From positions 1 to 64,000 of the forward strand of contig JAOARQ010000064.1 in the NCBI GenBank assembly GCA_025210455.1: a stretch of 64,000 nt of DNA, given 5' to 3'. The stretch comes from Pelagimonas sp. (GTDB lineage: Bacteria > Pseudomonadota > Alphaproteobacteria > Rhodobacterales > Rhodobacteraceae). Below, piece by piece: positions 53,048 through 62,329 of this stretch. The notes beneath the pieces are model-generated. The model searched no databases. It was given only the letters and a program-made list of their open reading frames with translations, and was not told the origin of the DNA. Position numbers and translations under genes: made by a program. Numbering within the stretch: position 1 is the first letter of the stretch; each line of letters starts with the position of its first letter.

Positions 53048-54195
53048 GTGTATCCTCCCATTGGATTTGTCTTGAGGCTGTCCAGCCTCGTTCTGAGTTG
53101 TGCCGAGCTCATCGCTGGCGGGCCGTCAGACTCGCGCGCGATCAACTCAGCAAAAGCAAGCTCTTGCAGGGTTCCGGGGTCCTCCCCCCGGATCTGCCGG
53201 ATCAGGAAATCAGCAAGCTGTTCCCCAGCCTTGAAGAGATCGACCTTGAAACTGGTCAGCCCCGGCTGCGCGGCGGCCCCTTCCGGGATGCCGTCATAGC
53301 CGATCACCGATACATCGCAGCCCACCCGCAGCCCTGCATCACGCACCGCCGCGCAGGCCCCAAGCGCCGCCATATCGGTTGCGGCCAGAATGGCCGTGGG
53401 CGGGTGCTGCAAGGCCAGCATCTCATACGCGGCGCCCCGGCCATCGGCCTGCACCCGGGCGCGCGCATGGATCAGTTCGTGATCCACAGGCAGGCCACTT
53501 TCGTGCAATCCTGTCAGATAGCCTTCGCGGCGCAGGTGGCTGTAATTGTACTGGTTGCCGCCGCCGATATAACCAATGCGCTGATGCCCCTGATCGGCAA
53601 GGCGCTGCACCGCAAGGCGCATCGCTTCTTCGCCCGAAACATCATACCAGGAATGTGCTGCCAACCCGTCTTTCACGCCATATTGTGTCCGCCCAAACAA
53701 CACATAGGGCACCTGCCGCGCCTGCAAAAAAGCAATCCGGGGATCATTCACAGCGGTTCGGGGCAGGATAAACCCATCGGTCTTGCGTTCGTCGATCAGA
53801 CGGCCCAGCACCTCAAGCATTTCAGCCTCTGAGCGCGCCGAGGAAATCGTCAGGGTCCAGCCCAGACCGCTGGCAAATTGCGTCAGACCCGCAAGGAAAT
53901 TCGTCAGGAACGGCGCCTGCCCATCATATTCGTCAATCTGCAACACCAGCGCCAGCGCCCGCACCCGCCCGGTACGAATGGCCTGCGCATGGCTAAGCGG
54001 CTGATACCCCATCCGCTGCGCCGCCTTTTTGACGCGCTGGCGCGTGCTTTCGGCGATATCGGGGTAGTCATTCAGCGCACGCGACACCGTTCCCTTGGAA
54101 AGGCCAACCGCCTCTGCAAGGTCATTGATCGTCGGACGACGGGGGGTCTTGCCCACAGGGTCGTGCCGCGATTCGTCTTTCTCCTCCCGAATCAT
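53044..54195 (-). CDS. LacI-family transcriptional regulator of the glycoside importer
   Basis: The 383-residue LacI protein has the HTH PTINDLAEAVGLSKGTVSRAL (residues 21-41), the hinge LSHAQAIRTGRVRALALVL and a ligand domain with ILAATDMAALG and VIGYDGIPEG. The N-terminus is about 15 residues longer than usual; the true start could be slightly downstream, because no strong ribosome site precedes ATG 54195. It is the first gene of the six-gene operon to 46856 and most likely autoregulates through the AAACCGGTTT sites upstream. Confidence 0.9.
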   Translation of the reverse strand: MIREEKDESRHDPVGKTPRRPTINDLAEAVGLSKGTVSRALNDYPDIAESTRQRVKKAAQRMGYQPLSHAQAIRTGRVRALALVLQIDEYDGQAPFLTNFLAGLTQFASGLGWTLTISSARSEAEMLEVLGRLIDERKTDGFILPRTAVNDPRIAFLQARQVPYVLFGRTQYGVKDGLAAHSWYDVSGEEAMRLAVQRLADQGHQRIGYIGGGNQYNYSHLRREGYLTGLHESGLPVDHELIHARARVQADGRGAAYEMLALQHPPTAILAATDMAALGACAAVRDAGLRVGCDVSVIGYDGIPEGAAAQPGLTSFKVDLFKAGEQLADFLIRQIRGEDPGTLQELAFAELIARESDGPPAMSSAQLRTRLDSLKTNPMGGYT

Positions 54196-54213
54196 AGGTT
54201 AAGAGGTTCAGCC

Positions 54214-54229
54214 CCGAAACCGGTTTCGG
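54214..54229. promoter_or_regulatory. LacI-type operator 1 of the glycoside operon
   Basis: CCGAAACCGGTTTCGG is a perfect 16-base palindrome with central CG, 19 bases upstream of the LacI start. Confidence 0.75.
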
Positions 54230-54241
54230 CAAGAGATTTCA

Positions 54242-54253
54242 GAAACCGGTTTT
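54242..54253. promoter_or_regulatory. LacI-type operator 2 of the glycoside operon
   Basis: GAAACCGGTTTT repeats the core of operator 1 with one asymmetric base; the centres are 26 bases apart. A further dyad TTGAGA-N3-TCTCAA lies at 54274-54288. The rest of the 269-base gap up to urtE shows no gene. Confidence 0.65.
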
Positions 54254-54464
54254 GGGCCATAAAAATAAGGGGTTTGAGAGATTCTCAACGAAACCAGCGT
54301 TCAACAGACCCTTGTCGAAAATCTTAACCGCGCACCAAAGTCAAAGGCTCCGCCCCTCGCCCACCACCCATTTTTTCGCTCTGTTAGTTTCCCCAAAAAC
54401 AAAGACCAGTCCCTGACCGCAGGTGTTGGCCAAGCCCCGGCCCATGATGGCAGAAACATGAGCG

Positions 54465-55160
54465 TCAGACAGACACGCCTTTCAGAACATCTGCTTTGGA
54501 CAGCTGCGCCTTGGTGCCCGACATCATGACTTCGCCCCGGCGCAGCACCACAAATCTGTCGGCCAGATCGTAGGCGAATTCGAAGTACTGTTCGACCAGA
54601 ACGATCGCCATATTGCCCTGCGCGCGCAGCAACCGGATCACGTCGCCGATCTCCTGGATGATGTTCGGCTGGATGCCTTCGGTGGGTTCATCCAGCAGCA
54701 AAAGCCTTGGCTTGGTGATCAGGGCGCGGGCGATGGCCAGCTGCTGCTGCTGCCCGCCTGACAGATCCCCGCCCCGGCGGTTTTGCATTTCCCTGAGCAC
54801 CGGAAACAGCTCAAAGATCTCTTCCGGGATGCGGTGGTCTGAAGGCGGCAGGCAGACAAAGCCGGTTTCCAGATTTTCGCGCACGGTCAGCAGCGGAAAG
54901 ATCTCGCGACCCTGAGGCACATAGGCGATGCCCTTATGCGCCAGCTTATGCGCGGGCAGAATGCCCAGCGGTTCACCCCCCAGTTCGACCTGCCCGGAAG
55001 ATCGCGGATGCGTGCCGGAAATCGCCTTGATCAGGCTGGTTTTACCCACCCCATTGGTGCCCATGACACAGGTGACTTCGCCCTGCGCGGCCTGCATGGA
55101 AATCCCATTCAGAATTTGCGAATGCCCGTAATGCAGCGTCAGATCTTGCAGTTTCAACAT
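54465..55160 (-). CDS. urtE: Urea ABC transporter ATPase UrtE
   Basis: The 231-residue LivF-type ATPase has Walker A GTNGVGKTS, the Q-loop region YVPQGREIFPLLTVRENLE, LSGGQQQQLAIARALI and LLLDEPTEGIQP. It is the last gene of the urtABCDE operon and energises urea import with UrtD. It lies three bases after urtD. Confidence 0.95.
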   Translation of the reverse strand: MLKLQDLTLHYGHSQILNGISMQAAQGEVTCVMGTNGVGKTSLIKAISGTHPRSSGQVELGGEPLGILPAHKLAHKGIAYVPQGREIFPLLTVRENLETGFVCLPPSDHRIPEEIFELFPVLREMQNRRGGDLSGGQQQQLAIARALITKPRLLLLDEPTEGIQPNIIQEIGDVIRLLRAQGNMAIVLVEQYFEFAYDLADRFVVLRRGEVMMSGTKAQLSKADVLKGVSV

Positions 55161-55163
55161 GGT

Positions 55164-55904
55164 TCAGCGCCCCAGATAAACATCAATGACCTCTTGGTTC
55201 GATGTGACGTGATCAAGGCTGCCTTCGGCCAGAACCGATCCTTCATGCAGCACAGTGACCTTGCAATTCAGGCGGCGCACAAATTCCATATCATGTTCCA
55301 CCACCACCACCGCGCGGGTTTTGGCGGCCTCTAACAACAGATCCGTGGTGTGTTCGCGTTCCTGCGGGGTCATGCCCGCAGCCGGTTCATCCACCAAAAG
55401 CAGGCGCGGTTCCTGCGCCAGCAGCATCCCGATTTCCAGCCATTGTTTCTGACCATGACTTAGCTCACCGGACTTGCGGCCCAGCGCCTCAAGCAGGCCG
55501 ATTTCCCGCGCCAGTTCAGCCACCTTTTCCAGATCCTCTGGATTGGAGCGGTAAGAGAGCACCGACAACCAGCCGCGCGGTTTTTTCAGCGCCATCAGCA
55601 GATTTTCCTGCACGCTTTGATCTTCGAAGACTGTGGGTTTCTGGAACTTGCGCCCAATGCCCGCCTGCGCGATTTTCGCCTCGCTCATTTTTAGAAGCGA
55701 CTGAGATTTATCGCCCCAACGCACCCGCCCCTCATCCGGTTTTGTCTTGCCGGTGACGATATCCATAAAGGTGGTTTTGCCTGCCCCATTGGGGCCGATC
55801 ACAGCGCGCAGCTCGGCAGGGCCGATGCGAAACGACAGGTTGTTGATGGCGCGAAACCCGTCAAAGGTGACGGACACGCCGGACACTTCGAGAAGGGTGC
55901 TCAT
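55164..55904 (-). CDS. urtD: Urea ABC transporter ATPase UrtD
   Basis: The 246-residue LivG-type ATPase has GPNGAGKTTFMDIVTGKTKPDEG, LSHGQKQWLEIGMLL and LLVDEPAAGMTPQE. The signature LSHGQKQWLEIGM is characteristic of UrtD as opposed to LivG. The start overlaps urtC by four bases. Confidence 0.96.
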   Translation of the reverse strand: MSTLLEVSGVSVTFDGFRAINNLSFRIGPAELRAVIGPNGAGKTTFMDIVTGKTKPDEGRVRWGDKSQSLLKMSEAKIAQAGIGRKFQKPTVFEDQSVQENLLMALKKPRGWLSVLSYRSNPEDLEKVAELAREIGLLEALGRKSGELSHGQKQWLEIGMLLAQEPRLLLVDEPAAGMTPQEREHTTDLLLEAAKTRAVVVVEHDMEFVRRLNCKVTVLHEGSVLAEGSLDHVTSNQEVIDVYLGR

Positions 55905-57130
55905 TGGCTGGCCTCCTGTTCGCGCAGCGCTCCGTCATCCGGGCCCAGATCTGCGCCATGGCGGTTGGGGGTTTTGCGCTGGCTCCACAGATCCACCAGC
56001 CCGCCCATGCCCTTGGGTGCAAAGAGCGTGACAGCAACGAAAGACAACCCCAGCAGCACCAGCCACCAATCCACCCATTTGATGGTGTAAAAGCCCAGTG
56101 GAATGTCAGGGGCCTGACCACCGGTGAACCAGGTGCTTAACAGGCTGACAAAAGCCGCTCCGATGACCGCGCCATAAAGCCGGCCACGCCCTCCGATGGC
56201 CACCCAGACCGCCAGATAGATCGACGCAATCGGCGCGATTTCAGCCGGATTGATGATGCCCGCCTGCGGATAATACAGCGCCCCGGCGATGGCGGCGATA
56301 CAGGCCGTCAGGGTAAAGACCATCAACTTGTAGGTCTCAACCGAATAGCCAAGGAACCGCACCCGCGCTTCGTTATCGCGGATACCGCGCATAACCGACC
56401 CAAACTTGCCCGACACCACCCAGGCCGCCAGCAGATAGCCCAAGCCCAGCGCCAGCGCCGACGCCCAGAGGAACCAGAGCGACACCACATCCTGCGAGGC
56501 CTCGACCCCCGGCAGGTTCTGCAGGCCAGACAGGCCGTTATTGCCGCGCAATCCGCTGTCGTTTTGAAACAGGTACAGCGCCAGCGCCAGCGTCATCGCC
56601 TGCGTCAGGATCGAAAGATACACCCCTGTGACACGGCTGCGAAACGCCAGCCAGCCAAAGATCAGCGCCAGCACGCCGGGCACCAGAACCCCCAGCAGCA
56701 ATTGCAGCACCAGACTATCGGCAAATCCCCAGATCAGGGGAAATTCGCTCGATCCCACCACGCCAAAGATCTGATTGCCAATGGCATCCACGATCTCGGC
56801 ATCGGTGGGGGGGATTTCGGTCTGAGACAATGAATCGACCACGATCAGCCGCGTGCGCTCATACATCAGCCACATGCCGATCATATAGCCACCCAACCCG
56901 AAAAAGGCGAAATGCCCAAGCGACAGGATCCCGGTAAAGCCCCAGATCAGATCCATCGCCACCGCGATCAGACACAGGCACAGGGTCTTGCCCAGTGTTT
57001 TAACAAAGCTGGTTGAAATCACCCCGATGCCAAAGCCTTCGGAGAGCACAGTCACCAGCAGGGTAAAAAACGCCAGACAGCTGAGAAAGATCAGAACCGA
57101 TGGATTTTTGGCGATAAAACTACGCTGCAT
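55901..57130 (-). CDS. urtC: Urea ABC transporter permease UrtC
   Basis: The 409-residue LivM-type permease has about ten hydrophobic segments, with DLIWGFTGILSLGHFAFFGLGGYMIGMWLMY near residue 60 and AWVVSGKFGSVMRGIRDNEARVRFLGY as the cytoplasmic loop that contacts the ATPases. WVAIGGRGRLYGAVIGA is also present. It lies three bases after urtB. Confidence 0.96.
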   Translation of the reverse strand: MQRSFIAKNPSVLIFLSCLAFFTLLVTVLSEGFGIGVISTSFVKTLGKTLCLCLIAVAMDLIWGFTGILSLGHFAFFGLGGYMIGMWLMYERTRLIVVDSLSQTEIPPTDAEIVDAIGNQIFGVVGSSEFPLIWGFADSLVLQLLLGVLVPGVLALIFGWLAFRSRVTGVYLSILTQAMTLALALYLFQNDSGLRGNNGLSGLQNLPGVEASQDVVSLWFLWASALALGLGYLLAAWVVSGKFGSVMRGIRDNEARVRFLGYSVETYKLMVFTLTACIAAIAGALYYPQAGIINPAEIAPIASIYLAVWVAIGGRGRLYGAVIGAAFVSLLSTWFTGGQAPDIPLGFYTIKWVDWWLVLLGLSFVAVTLFAPKGMGGLVDLWSQRKTPNRHGADLGPDDGALREQEASQ

Positions 57131-57133
57131 GGC

Positions 57134-59089
57134 TCAATCCCCCGCCGCGCGGCCTTTGAGGGCGATGATGCCCCTTGGCCGGAACTGGATGAAAATGATG
57201 ATAAAGACGATCATATAGGTCTGCGCCGCCAGCGTGTTCGACGGGTTGAGCCATTCGATGCCCTTCTGCAGGAAACCAATCATCGCTGCCCCGGCCAGTG
57301 TGCCCCAGATATTGCCCACACCACCGACCACCACGGTCATAAAGCTTTGCACGATGTAATCGCTGCCCAGTTCAGATGTGACTTTGGCGAACAGCCCGAT
57401 CGCCACACCTGCGATGCCCGCAATGCCTGATCCCAGCCCGAAGGTCAGCATATTGACCCGCCCCGGATTGATCCCCATCGAGGCCGCCATGCGCGGGTTC
57501 TGCGTCACGGCACGGGTTTCCAGCCCCAGCCGTGTGCGCTTCATGATGAACAGGAAGACGCCCAGAAAGATGAGCGCAAGTATGAAAATGGCGATACGGA
57601 TATAGCTGATCGACACCACATCATTCATCACCAGCGCCCCATCCAGCCACCCCGGCGCGGTCAAGGGCCGGGCCTGTGTGCCAAAGATGTTCTTGGCCAG
57701 CTGCTGCAAAGCAATGGAAATCCCAAAGGTGGCCAGCAGGGTCTCAAGCGGGCGGGCGTAAAGCCAGCGGATCACCAGCCGCTCCATCGCGACACCGGCG
57801 GCAAAGGTCACCGCAAAAGCCAGCGGAATGGCAACGATAATCGACAGGGTGTGATCAGGGATGATCTGCTGCACCACATAGCCGGTATAGGCCCCCATCA
57901 TGATGAATTCGCCATGGGCCATATTGATCACCCCCATCACCCCAAAAGTGATGGCAAGACCGATGGCCGCAAGAAAATAGATCGAAGCCAGCGACAGCGC
58001 ATCCAGCGTCAGATCCAATGTCTGGTTCATCCCCACTTTCACGGCGATACTGTCCAGCGCCTGCTGCGCAGCGGTGGTGACCTCGGGTACAGGTTCAGCA
58101 TAGCTGTCAAAGAAAACATGCTGCGCCAATGCCGCATCAACATCGGGTTGCGTCACCAGCGGTGGCACTTTGCCCGCCTCGCTCAGTGCCGTATAAGCGC
58201 GGATGCGGGTGTCTGTGGTATTCAATTGGGCCACCGGGATGCCCCCCACCCGGCCGCCTTCGATATGATCCGCAAGGGCCGTGCGGATCTGATCCGCCGT
58301 GATCCGCGCCGGGGCAAGCGATTTTGCCACCAGCAGATCATAGGCCTCATCCTTGGTCAGGGCGTCGCTGCCAGGGGTCAGGATCGCTGCGATGTTCAGA
58401 TTTTCCGGCACCTGCCCGGCTGCCACACCGCGTGTGGTGGCCACCAGCGGGTTCAATGTGGCGCGCACGTCCACCCCCAGATCCCCGGACATGGCCTGAA
58501 TAGCGGCAACACGCGCCTGAGGGTCTGCGCCATATCCGATGGTCAAAAGCCGCTCAAGCCGCTGCTTGCGCGCTTTCAGCTCTGGGTCCGGTTCACCGTC
58601 AATCGAGGCGCGCAGCGGCGCAAGCAAGCCCGCATCAGGATCGCGCTGGATCGACACCAGCGCAGCACGGCGTTTGGAAATATCGCCATCCATCAGCTGA
58701 AACCGCACCAGAGCAGAGCCAATCAAAGCCCGAATCCCGCTGTTGGGTTTCAACTGCTTCAGGTCGGTTTTGGGAAAGATCCCGACAACGTCACCGCTGT
58801 CGAAATCGGTCAGCTCATAGGTTTTGTTCTCAACCTTTTTGCCGACAAAGAACATCCCGTCAGATTTGCGCATCCACATGGATTTCGCAGCCCATGTCTC
58901 AAGCACATGTTGCGCCTGTGGCAGGCCGCTGCTGGCAATGGCATCAATCGCCGGGCCAATTGTCTTGCGCGAGCTTTTGGCAATCACCGCCTGATGGTCT
59001 TGCAAGATGGGTTGGATTGCCGCGTCCTGCGCTGATGCTGTCAGGCACGACAGCAGAACTGCGAGACCCGCAAGGAAAAACCGTATCAT
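57134..59089 (-). CDS. urtB: Urea ABC transporter permease UrtB
   Basis: The 651-residue protein has a signal-like N-terminus (FFLAGLAVLLSCLTASAQ) and a periplasmic helical region of about 330 residues. The LivH-type permease core follows from about residue 355 (AIGLAITFGVMGVINMAHGEFIMMGAYTGYV). The long N-terminal domain is normal for proteobacterial UrtB. It forms the urea pore with UrtC. Confidence 0.95.
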   Translation of the reverse strand: MIRFFLAGLAVLLSCLTASAQDAAIQPILQDHQAVIAKSSRKTIGPAIDAIASSGLPQAQHVLETWAAKSMWMRKSDGMFFVGKKVENKTYELTDFDSGDVVGIFPKTDLKQLKPNSGIRALIGSALVRFQLMDGDISKRRAALVSIQRDPDAGLLAPLRASIDGEPDPELKARKQRLERLLTIGYGADPQARVAAIQAMSGDLGVDVRATLNPLVATTRGVAAGQVPENLNIAAILTPGSDALTKDEAYDLLVAKSLAPARITADQIRTALADHIEGGRVGGIPVAQLNTTDTRIRAYTALSEAGKVPPLVTQPDVDAALAQHVFFDSYAEPVPEVTTAAQQALDSIAVKVGMNQTLDLTLDALSLASIYFLAAIGLAITFGVMGVINMAHGEFIMMGAYTGYVVQQIIPDHTLSIIVAIPLAFAVTFAAGVAMERLVIRWLYARPLETLLATFGISIALQQLAKNIFGTQARPLTAPGWLDGALVMNDVVSISYIRIAIFILALIFLGVFLFIMKRTRLGLETRAVTQNPRMAASMGINPGRVNMLTFGLGSGIAGIAGVAIGLFAKVTSELGSDYIVQSFMTVVVGGVGNIWGTLAGAAMIGFLQKGIEWLNPSNTLAAQTYMIVFIIIFIQFRPRGIIALKGRAAGD

Positions 59090-59102
59090 GTCAGGGATAT
59101 CC

Positions 59103-59130
59103 GCCTTTGCAGGGAAAGGGACCGCAAGGC
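59103..59130 (-). other. Hairpin between urtA and urtB
   Basis: GCCTTTGC pairs with GCAAGGC with one bulged T, around a purine-rich loop, in the 64-base gap downstream of urtA on the minus strand. It is weaker than the other binding-protein/permease hairpins. Confidence 0.4.
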
Positions 59131-59153
59131 AGCCCCCTTCGCCAGATCAGATC

Positions 59154-60434
59154 TTAGTAGTTCGACAGGGTCTGAACACAGGTCTTGGTTTCGGTGTTGT
59201 ACATACCGCAGCCCAGATCTTTCCAGTCAGACTTCAGCGCCGCCGATTCCGGCAGGAAGTCGGTCCAGGCATCGCCCGCCACCTCAGTGGTCTGGGAGAT
59301 GATGTCAAACTGACCGTCTTCCTGAATTTCACCGATCAGCACCGGCTTGGCCAGATGGTGGTTGGGTAGCATCACGGCGGTGCCACCGGTCAGGTTTGGA
59401 TATTCCTGCCCGTACATGGCGGCGCGCACGGAATCCACCTCGGTCGAGCCCGCAGCGGTGGCAGCGTTCACCCACATGTTGAAGCCAATGTAATGCGCTT
59501 CCATCGGATCGTTGGTCACACGCTCTTCGCCCATGGTGGCCTTCCATGTTTCGACGAATTTGGCGTTCACATCACTTTCGGCAGACTGGAAATAGTTCCA
59601 GGCCGCCAGATGCCCGACCAGATTAGAGGTATCCAGACCGGCCAGTTCTTCTTCACCCACCGAGAAGGCCACAACCGGGATGTCATCTGCCGAAACGCCT
59701 GCTGCGGCCAGTTCTTTGTAGAAACCGATGTTGGCGTCGCCGTTGATGGTGGAAATCACACCGACTTTCTTACCGTCCGCGCCCAGCGCCACCACATCCG
59801 CGACGATCTTGGACCAGTCTGAGTGACCAAAGGGGGTGTAGTTTACAAAGATATCCTCATCGGCGATGCCTTTGCCCTTCAGATAGCTTTCCAGAATGTT
59901 GTTCGTGGTGCGCGGATAGACATAGTCGGTGCCCAAAAGCGCGAATTTTTCCACGCCCAGTTCATCAAGGAAATAGTCGGTGGCCGGGATCGCCTGCTGG
60001 TTGGGGGCGGCACCGGTGTAGAAAACATTCTTCGAGGATTCTTCGCCCTCATATTGTACCGGGTAGAATAGCAGGCCGTTCAGTTCTTCGATCACCGGCA
60101 GCACAGATTTGCGCGACACCGATGTCCAGTTGCCAAAGATCACGTCAACCTCGTGAACGGTCAGCAGTTCGCGGGCCTTTTCGGCAAACAGCGGCCAATC
60201 CGATGCCGGGTCAACCACCACGGCTTCCAGCTGTTTGCCCAACAGGCCGCCCTTTGCGTTCTGCTGGTCGATCAGCATCAACATGGTGTCTTTCAATGTG
60301 GTTTCCGAAATCGCCATGGTGCCTGAAAGCGAGTGCAGCACGCCAACTTTGATGGTGTCTTCTGCGGCCAGGGCAGCGCCCGCGAGCGCGGCAAAGACAA
60401 CTGATCCGGTAAGCGTGGATTTAAGAAAGTTCAT
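59154..60434 (-). CDS. urtA: Urea ABC transporter substrate-binding protein UrtA
   Basis: The 426-residue periplasmic protein has a Sec signal of 23 residues (FAALAGAALA-AED). Type I periplasmic-binding motifs typical of UrtA follow: KVGVLHSLSGTMAISE, VDVIFGNWTSVSRKSVLPV, and NGLLFYPVQYEGEESSKNVFYTGAAPNQQ. It binds urea with high affinity. It is the first gene of the operon, preceded by CGCAGGAGGACAGT, and divergent from ureD. Confidence 0.97.
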   Translation of the reverse strand: MNFLKSTLTGSVVFAALAGAALAAEDTIKVGVLHSLSGTMAISETTLKDTMLMLIDQQNAKGGLLGKQLEAVVVDPASDWPLFAEKARELLTVHEVDVIFGNWTSVSRKSVLPVIEELNGLLFYPVQYEGEESSKNVFYTGAAPNQQAIPATDYFLDELGVEKFALLGTDYVYPRTTNNILESYLKGKGIADEDIFVNYTPFGHSDWSKIVADVVALGADGKKVGVISTINGDANIGFYKELAAAGVSADDIPVVAFSVGEEELAGLDTSNLVGHLAAWNYFQSAESDVNAKFVETWKATMGEERVTNDPMEAHYIGFNMWVNAATAAGSTEVDSVRAAMYGQEYPNLTGGTAVMLPNHHLAKPVLIGEIQEDGQFDIISQTTEVAGDAWTDFLPESAALKSDWKDLGCGMYNTETKTCVQTLSNY

Positions 60435-60793
60435 ACTGTCCTCCTGCGGGGGCGATGGTTGGGGCTTGCGCTGTGCTGCGCCTTTCCCTTACCTGTCCCC
60501 GCAACTTCGTGTTGCATCCCGTGTGGCGGCCGCTTCGAGGTCCAATTCGTATGGTCGCCACACACCCGCGTTTTTCTGACATCATGTCCCCGGCAGGTGG
60601 GCTCAGGTTTCTGCATCGCAGCAAAGCAGGCAAACCCCGTCGTGCCTGTTTTCTGATCCCCGGCGGCGATTGCGCAAAATTTAGACAGATATTAACGCCG
60701 CTGCTCAAAAAACAGACAGCGACCCCCAAAGCGGATGTGCAAGTTGCCAATTCCAATGGCGCATTGCCCCTGTAGCGGCGAAACCAGAGGCAG
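60435..60793. promoter_or_regulatory. Divergent control region between urtA and ureD
   Basis: This 359-base gap has no gene I can support. It must carry promoters for the urt and ure operons. An inverted repeat GTGTGGCG (60521-60528) and CGCCACAC (60556-60563), with centres 35 bases apart, is a possible operator or a hairpin in the urtA leader. I found no convincing sigma54 -24/-12 element. Confidence 0.4.
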
Positions 60794-61654
60794 TTGTTAA
60801 CGCCAAAGGATGCCGCAATCACCCATCTGCCAGACATAAAGCCCGTCACAGGGGCGGCGCAGCCCCGCGCATGGGGCTCAGTGCATCTGAGCACCAAGCC
60901 AGGCGCGGATCGGGCGGTTCTGGATGAGTTCCGCCAGTCGGGTTCGTTTAAATGCCTTTTCCCAAGGGCGCGCGGGCCACAGCTGGACGCGGTGCTTTTG
61001 AATACCGCCGGTGGGGTCACTGGCGGCGATCAGTTTGCGGTCTCGGCACAGGCCAGCGCGCAAACCACCCTGACCCTGACAACCCAGGCCTGCGAGCGTG
61101 CTTATAAAGCCCAGCCCGGTGAGATCGGTCAGATCCGCAATCGTCTGCGTGTTGCGCAACAGGGTCGGATCAACTGGCTACCGCAGGAAACCATCCTGTT
61201 CAACGGCAGCGCCCTGCACCGCCAGCTGCATATCGACCTTGCGCCTGAGGCGGCGCTGCTGATGGTGGAGCCAGTGATTTTTGGCCGCCCCGCCATGGGC
61301 GAACGCCTGACCAATATCCGCTTTCGCGACCGCGTTGAAATTCGCCGCGCAGGCGTACCGCTGTTTCTGGATGCCATGTCTTTGACAGGCGACGCGCAGG
61401 CGCATCTGGCGCAGCCTTTCGTCGCCAATGGCGCCGGGGCCATGGCGCTGGTGGTGCTGGTCGACCGAACCGCCGAAAGCCACCTGCGCCACTTGCAAGA
61501 CACCCTGCCCGCCACGGGCGGCGCCAGTCTGATCGCGCAGGATACGCTGGTGATGCGCCTTTTGGCCGAAGATGGTTATGCGCTGCGACAAAGCCTTTTG
61601 CCCATTTTGCACCGCCTCAACGGCGCCCCCCTTCCCCGATGTTGGATGATGTGA
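60794..61654 (+). CDS. ureD: Urease accessory protein UreD (TTG start)
   Basis: The 286-residue UreD (UreH) protein helps insert nickel into apo-urease. Its pattern includes [23 protein letters not shown] and [16 protein letters not shown], and [21 protein letters not shown] near the end. No ATG or GTG fits the N-terminus, so TTG 60794 is the likely start, with AGAGG five bases upstream. Rare starts often lower expression of accessory proteins. It ends one base before ureA. Confidence 0.92.
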   Translation: MLTPKDAAITHLPDIKPVTGAAQPRAWGSVHLSTKPGADRAVLDEFRQSGSFKCLFPRARGPQLDAVLLNTAGGVTGGDQFAVSAQASAQTTLTLTTQACERAYKAQPGEIGQIRNRLRVAQQGRINWLPQETILFNGSALHRQLHIDLAPEAALLMVEPVIFGRPAMGERLTNIRFRDRVEIRRAGVPLFLDAMSLTGDAQAHLAQPFVANGAGAMALVVLVDRTAESHLRHLQDTLPATGGASLIAQDTLVMRLLAEDGYALRQSLLPILHRLNGAPLPRCWMM

Positions 61655-61655
61655 C

Positions 61656-61958
61656 ATGAACCTGACCCCCAGAGAGAAAGACAAGCTATTGGTGGCCATG
61701 GCCGCCGAAGTTGCCCGCAAGCGTCTGGCGCGCGGTGTGAAACTCAACCACCCCGAAGCCATCGCCCTGATCACCGATGCGGTGGTCGAAGGCGCGCGTG
61801 ATGGCCGTTCGGTCGCGGATCTCATGGAGGCCGGGGCGCAGGTGATTACCGCGGCCCAATGCATGGAAGGCATCGCGCAGATGATCCACGAGGTTCAGGT
61901 CGAAGCCACCTTTCCCGATGGCACCAAACTTGTCACCGTTCACAATCCGATCCGCTAA
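61656..61958 (+). CDS. ureA: Urease gamma subunit UreA
   Basis: The 100-residue gamma subunit has the full family pattern: [41 protein letters not shown] and [21 protein letters not shown]. It is part of the (alpha beta gamma)3 urease. It is translated one base after the ureD stop. Confidence 0.97.
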   Translation: MNLTPREKDKLLVAMAAEVARKRLARGVKLNHPEAIALITDAVVEGARDGRSVADLMEAGAQVITAAQCMEGIAQMIHEVQVEATFPDGTKLVTVHNPIR

Positions 61959-61969
61959 AGGAGCCCCCC

Positions 61970-62275
61970 ATGATCCCCGGAGAGCTATTCCCCGCAGACG
62001 GCGAACTCACCCTGAACGAAGGCCGCGAGGCCATTACCCTGATGGTCGCCAATACCGGTGATCGCCCGGTTCAGGTGGGCAGCCACTATCATTTTGCCGA
62101 AACCAACCCGGCGCTCGAATTTGATCGCGATGCCGCCTATGGGCTGCGTCTGGACATTGCGGCAGGCACCGCCGTGCGCTTTGAGCCCGGTCAGCGCCGC
62201 GACGTATCGCTGGTGCCGATCTCAGGCGCGCGCCGCGTCTTTGGTTTCAATCAAAAGGTCATGGGACCTTTGTGA
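61970..62275 (+). CDS. ureB: Urease beta subunit UreB
   Basis: The 101-residue beta subunit has [38 protein letters not shown] and a C-terminal [15 protein letters not shown] 61970 is preceded by AAAGGAGCCCCCC. It lies 11 bases after ureA. Confidence 0.96.
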   Translation: MIPGELFPADGELTLNEGREAITLMVANTGDRPVQVGSHYHFAETNPALEFDRDAAYGLRLDIAAGTAVRFEPGQRRDVSLVPISGARRVFGFNQKVMGPL

Positions 62276-62329
62276 CCGCCAGCCCCCTCACCGGCTGCCC
62301 CCCCTGCCCTGTTTTGAAAGGCCTGTATT

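Noticed and set aside
57851-59035. Plus-strand open frame of 394 residues opposite urtB
   Set aside because: High-GC antisense shadow with His/Arg-rich content and no motif; urtB on the other strand is certain.
60435-60793. Sigma54-dependent promoter between urtA and ureD
   Set aside because: Several TGGC and TTGC words occur, but none at the -24/-12 spacing with the conserved GG and GC.
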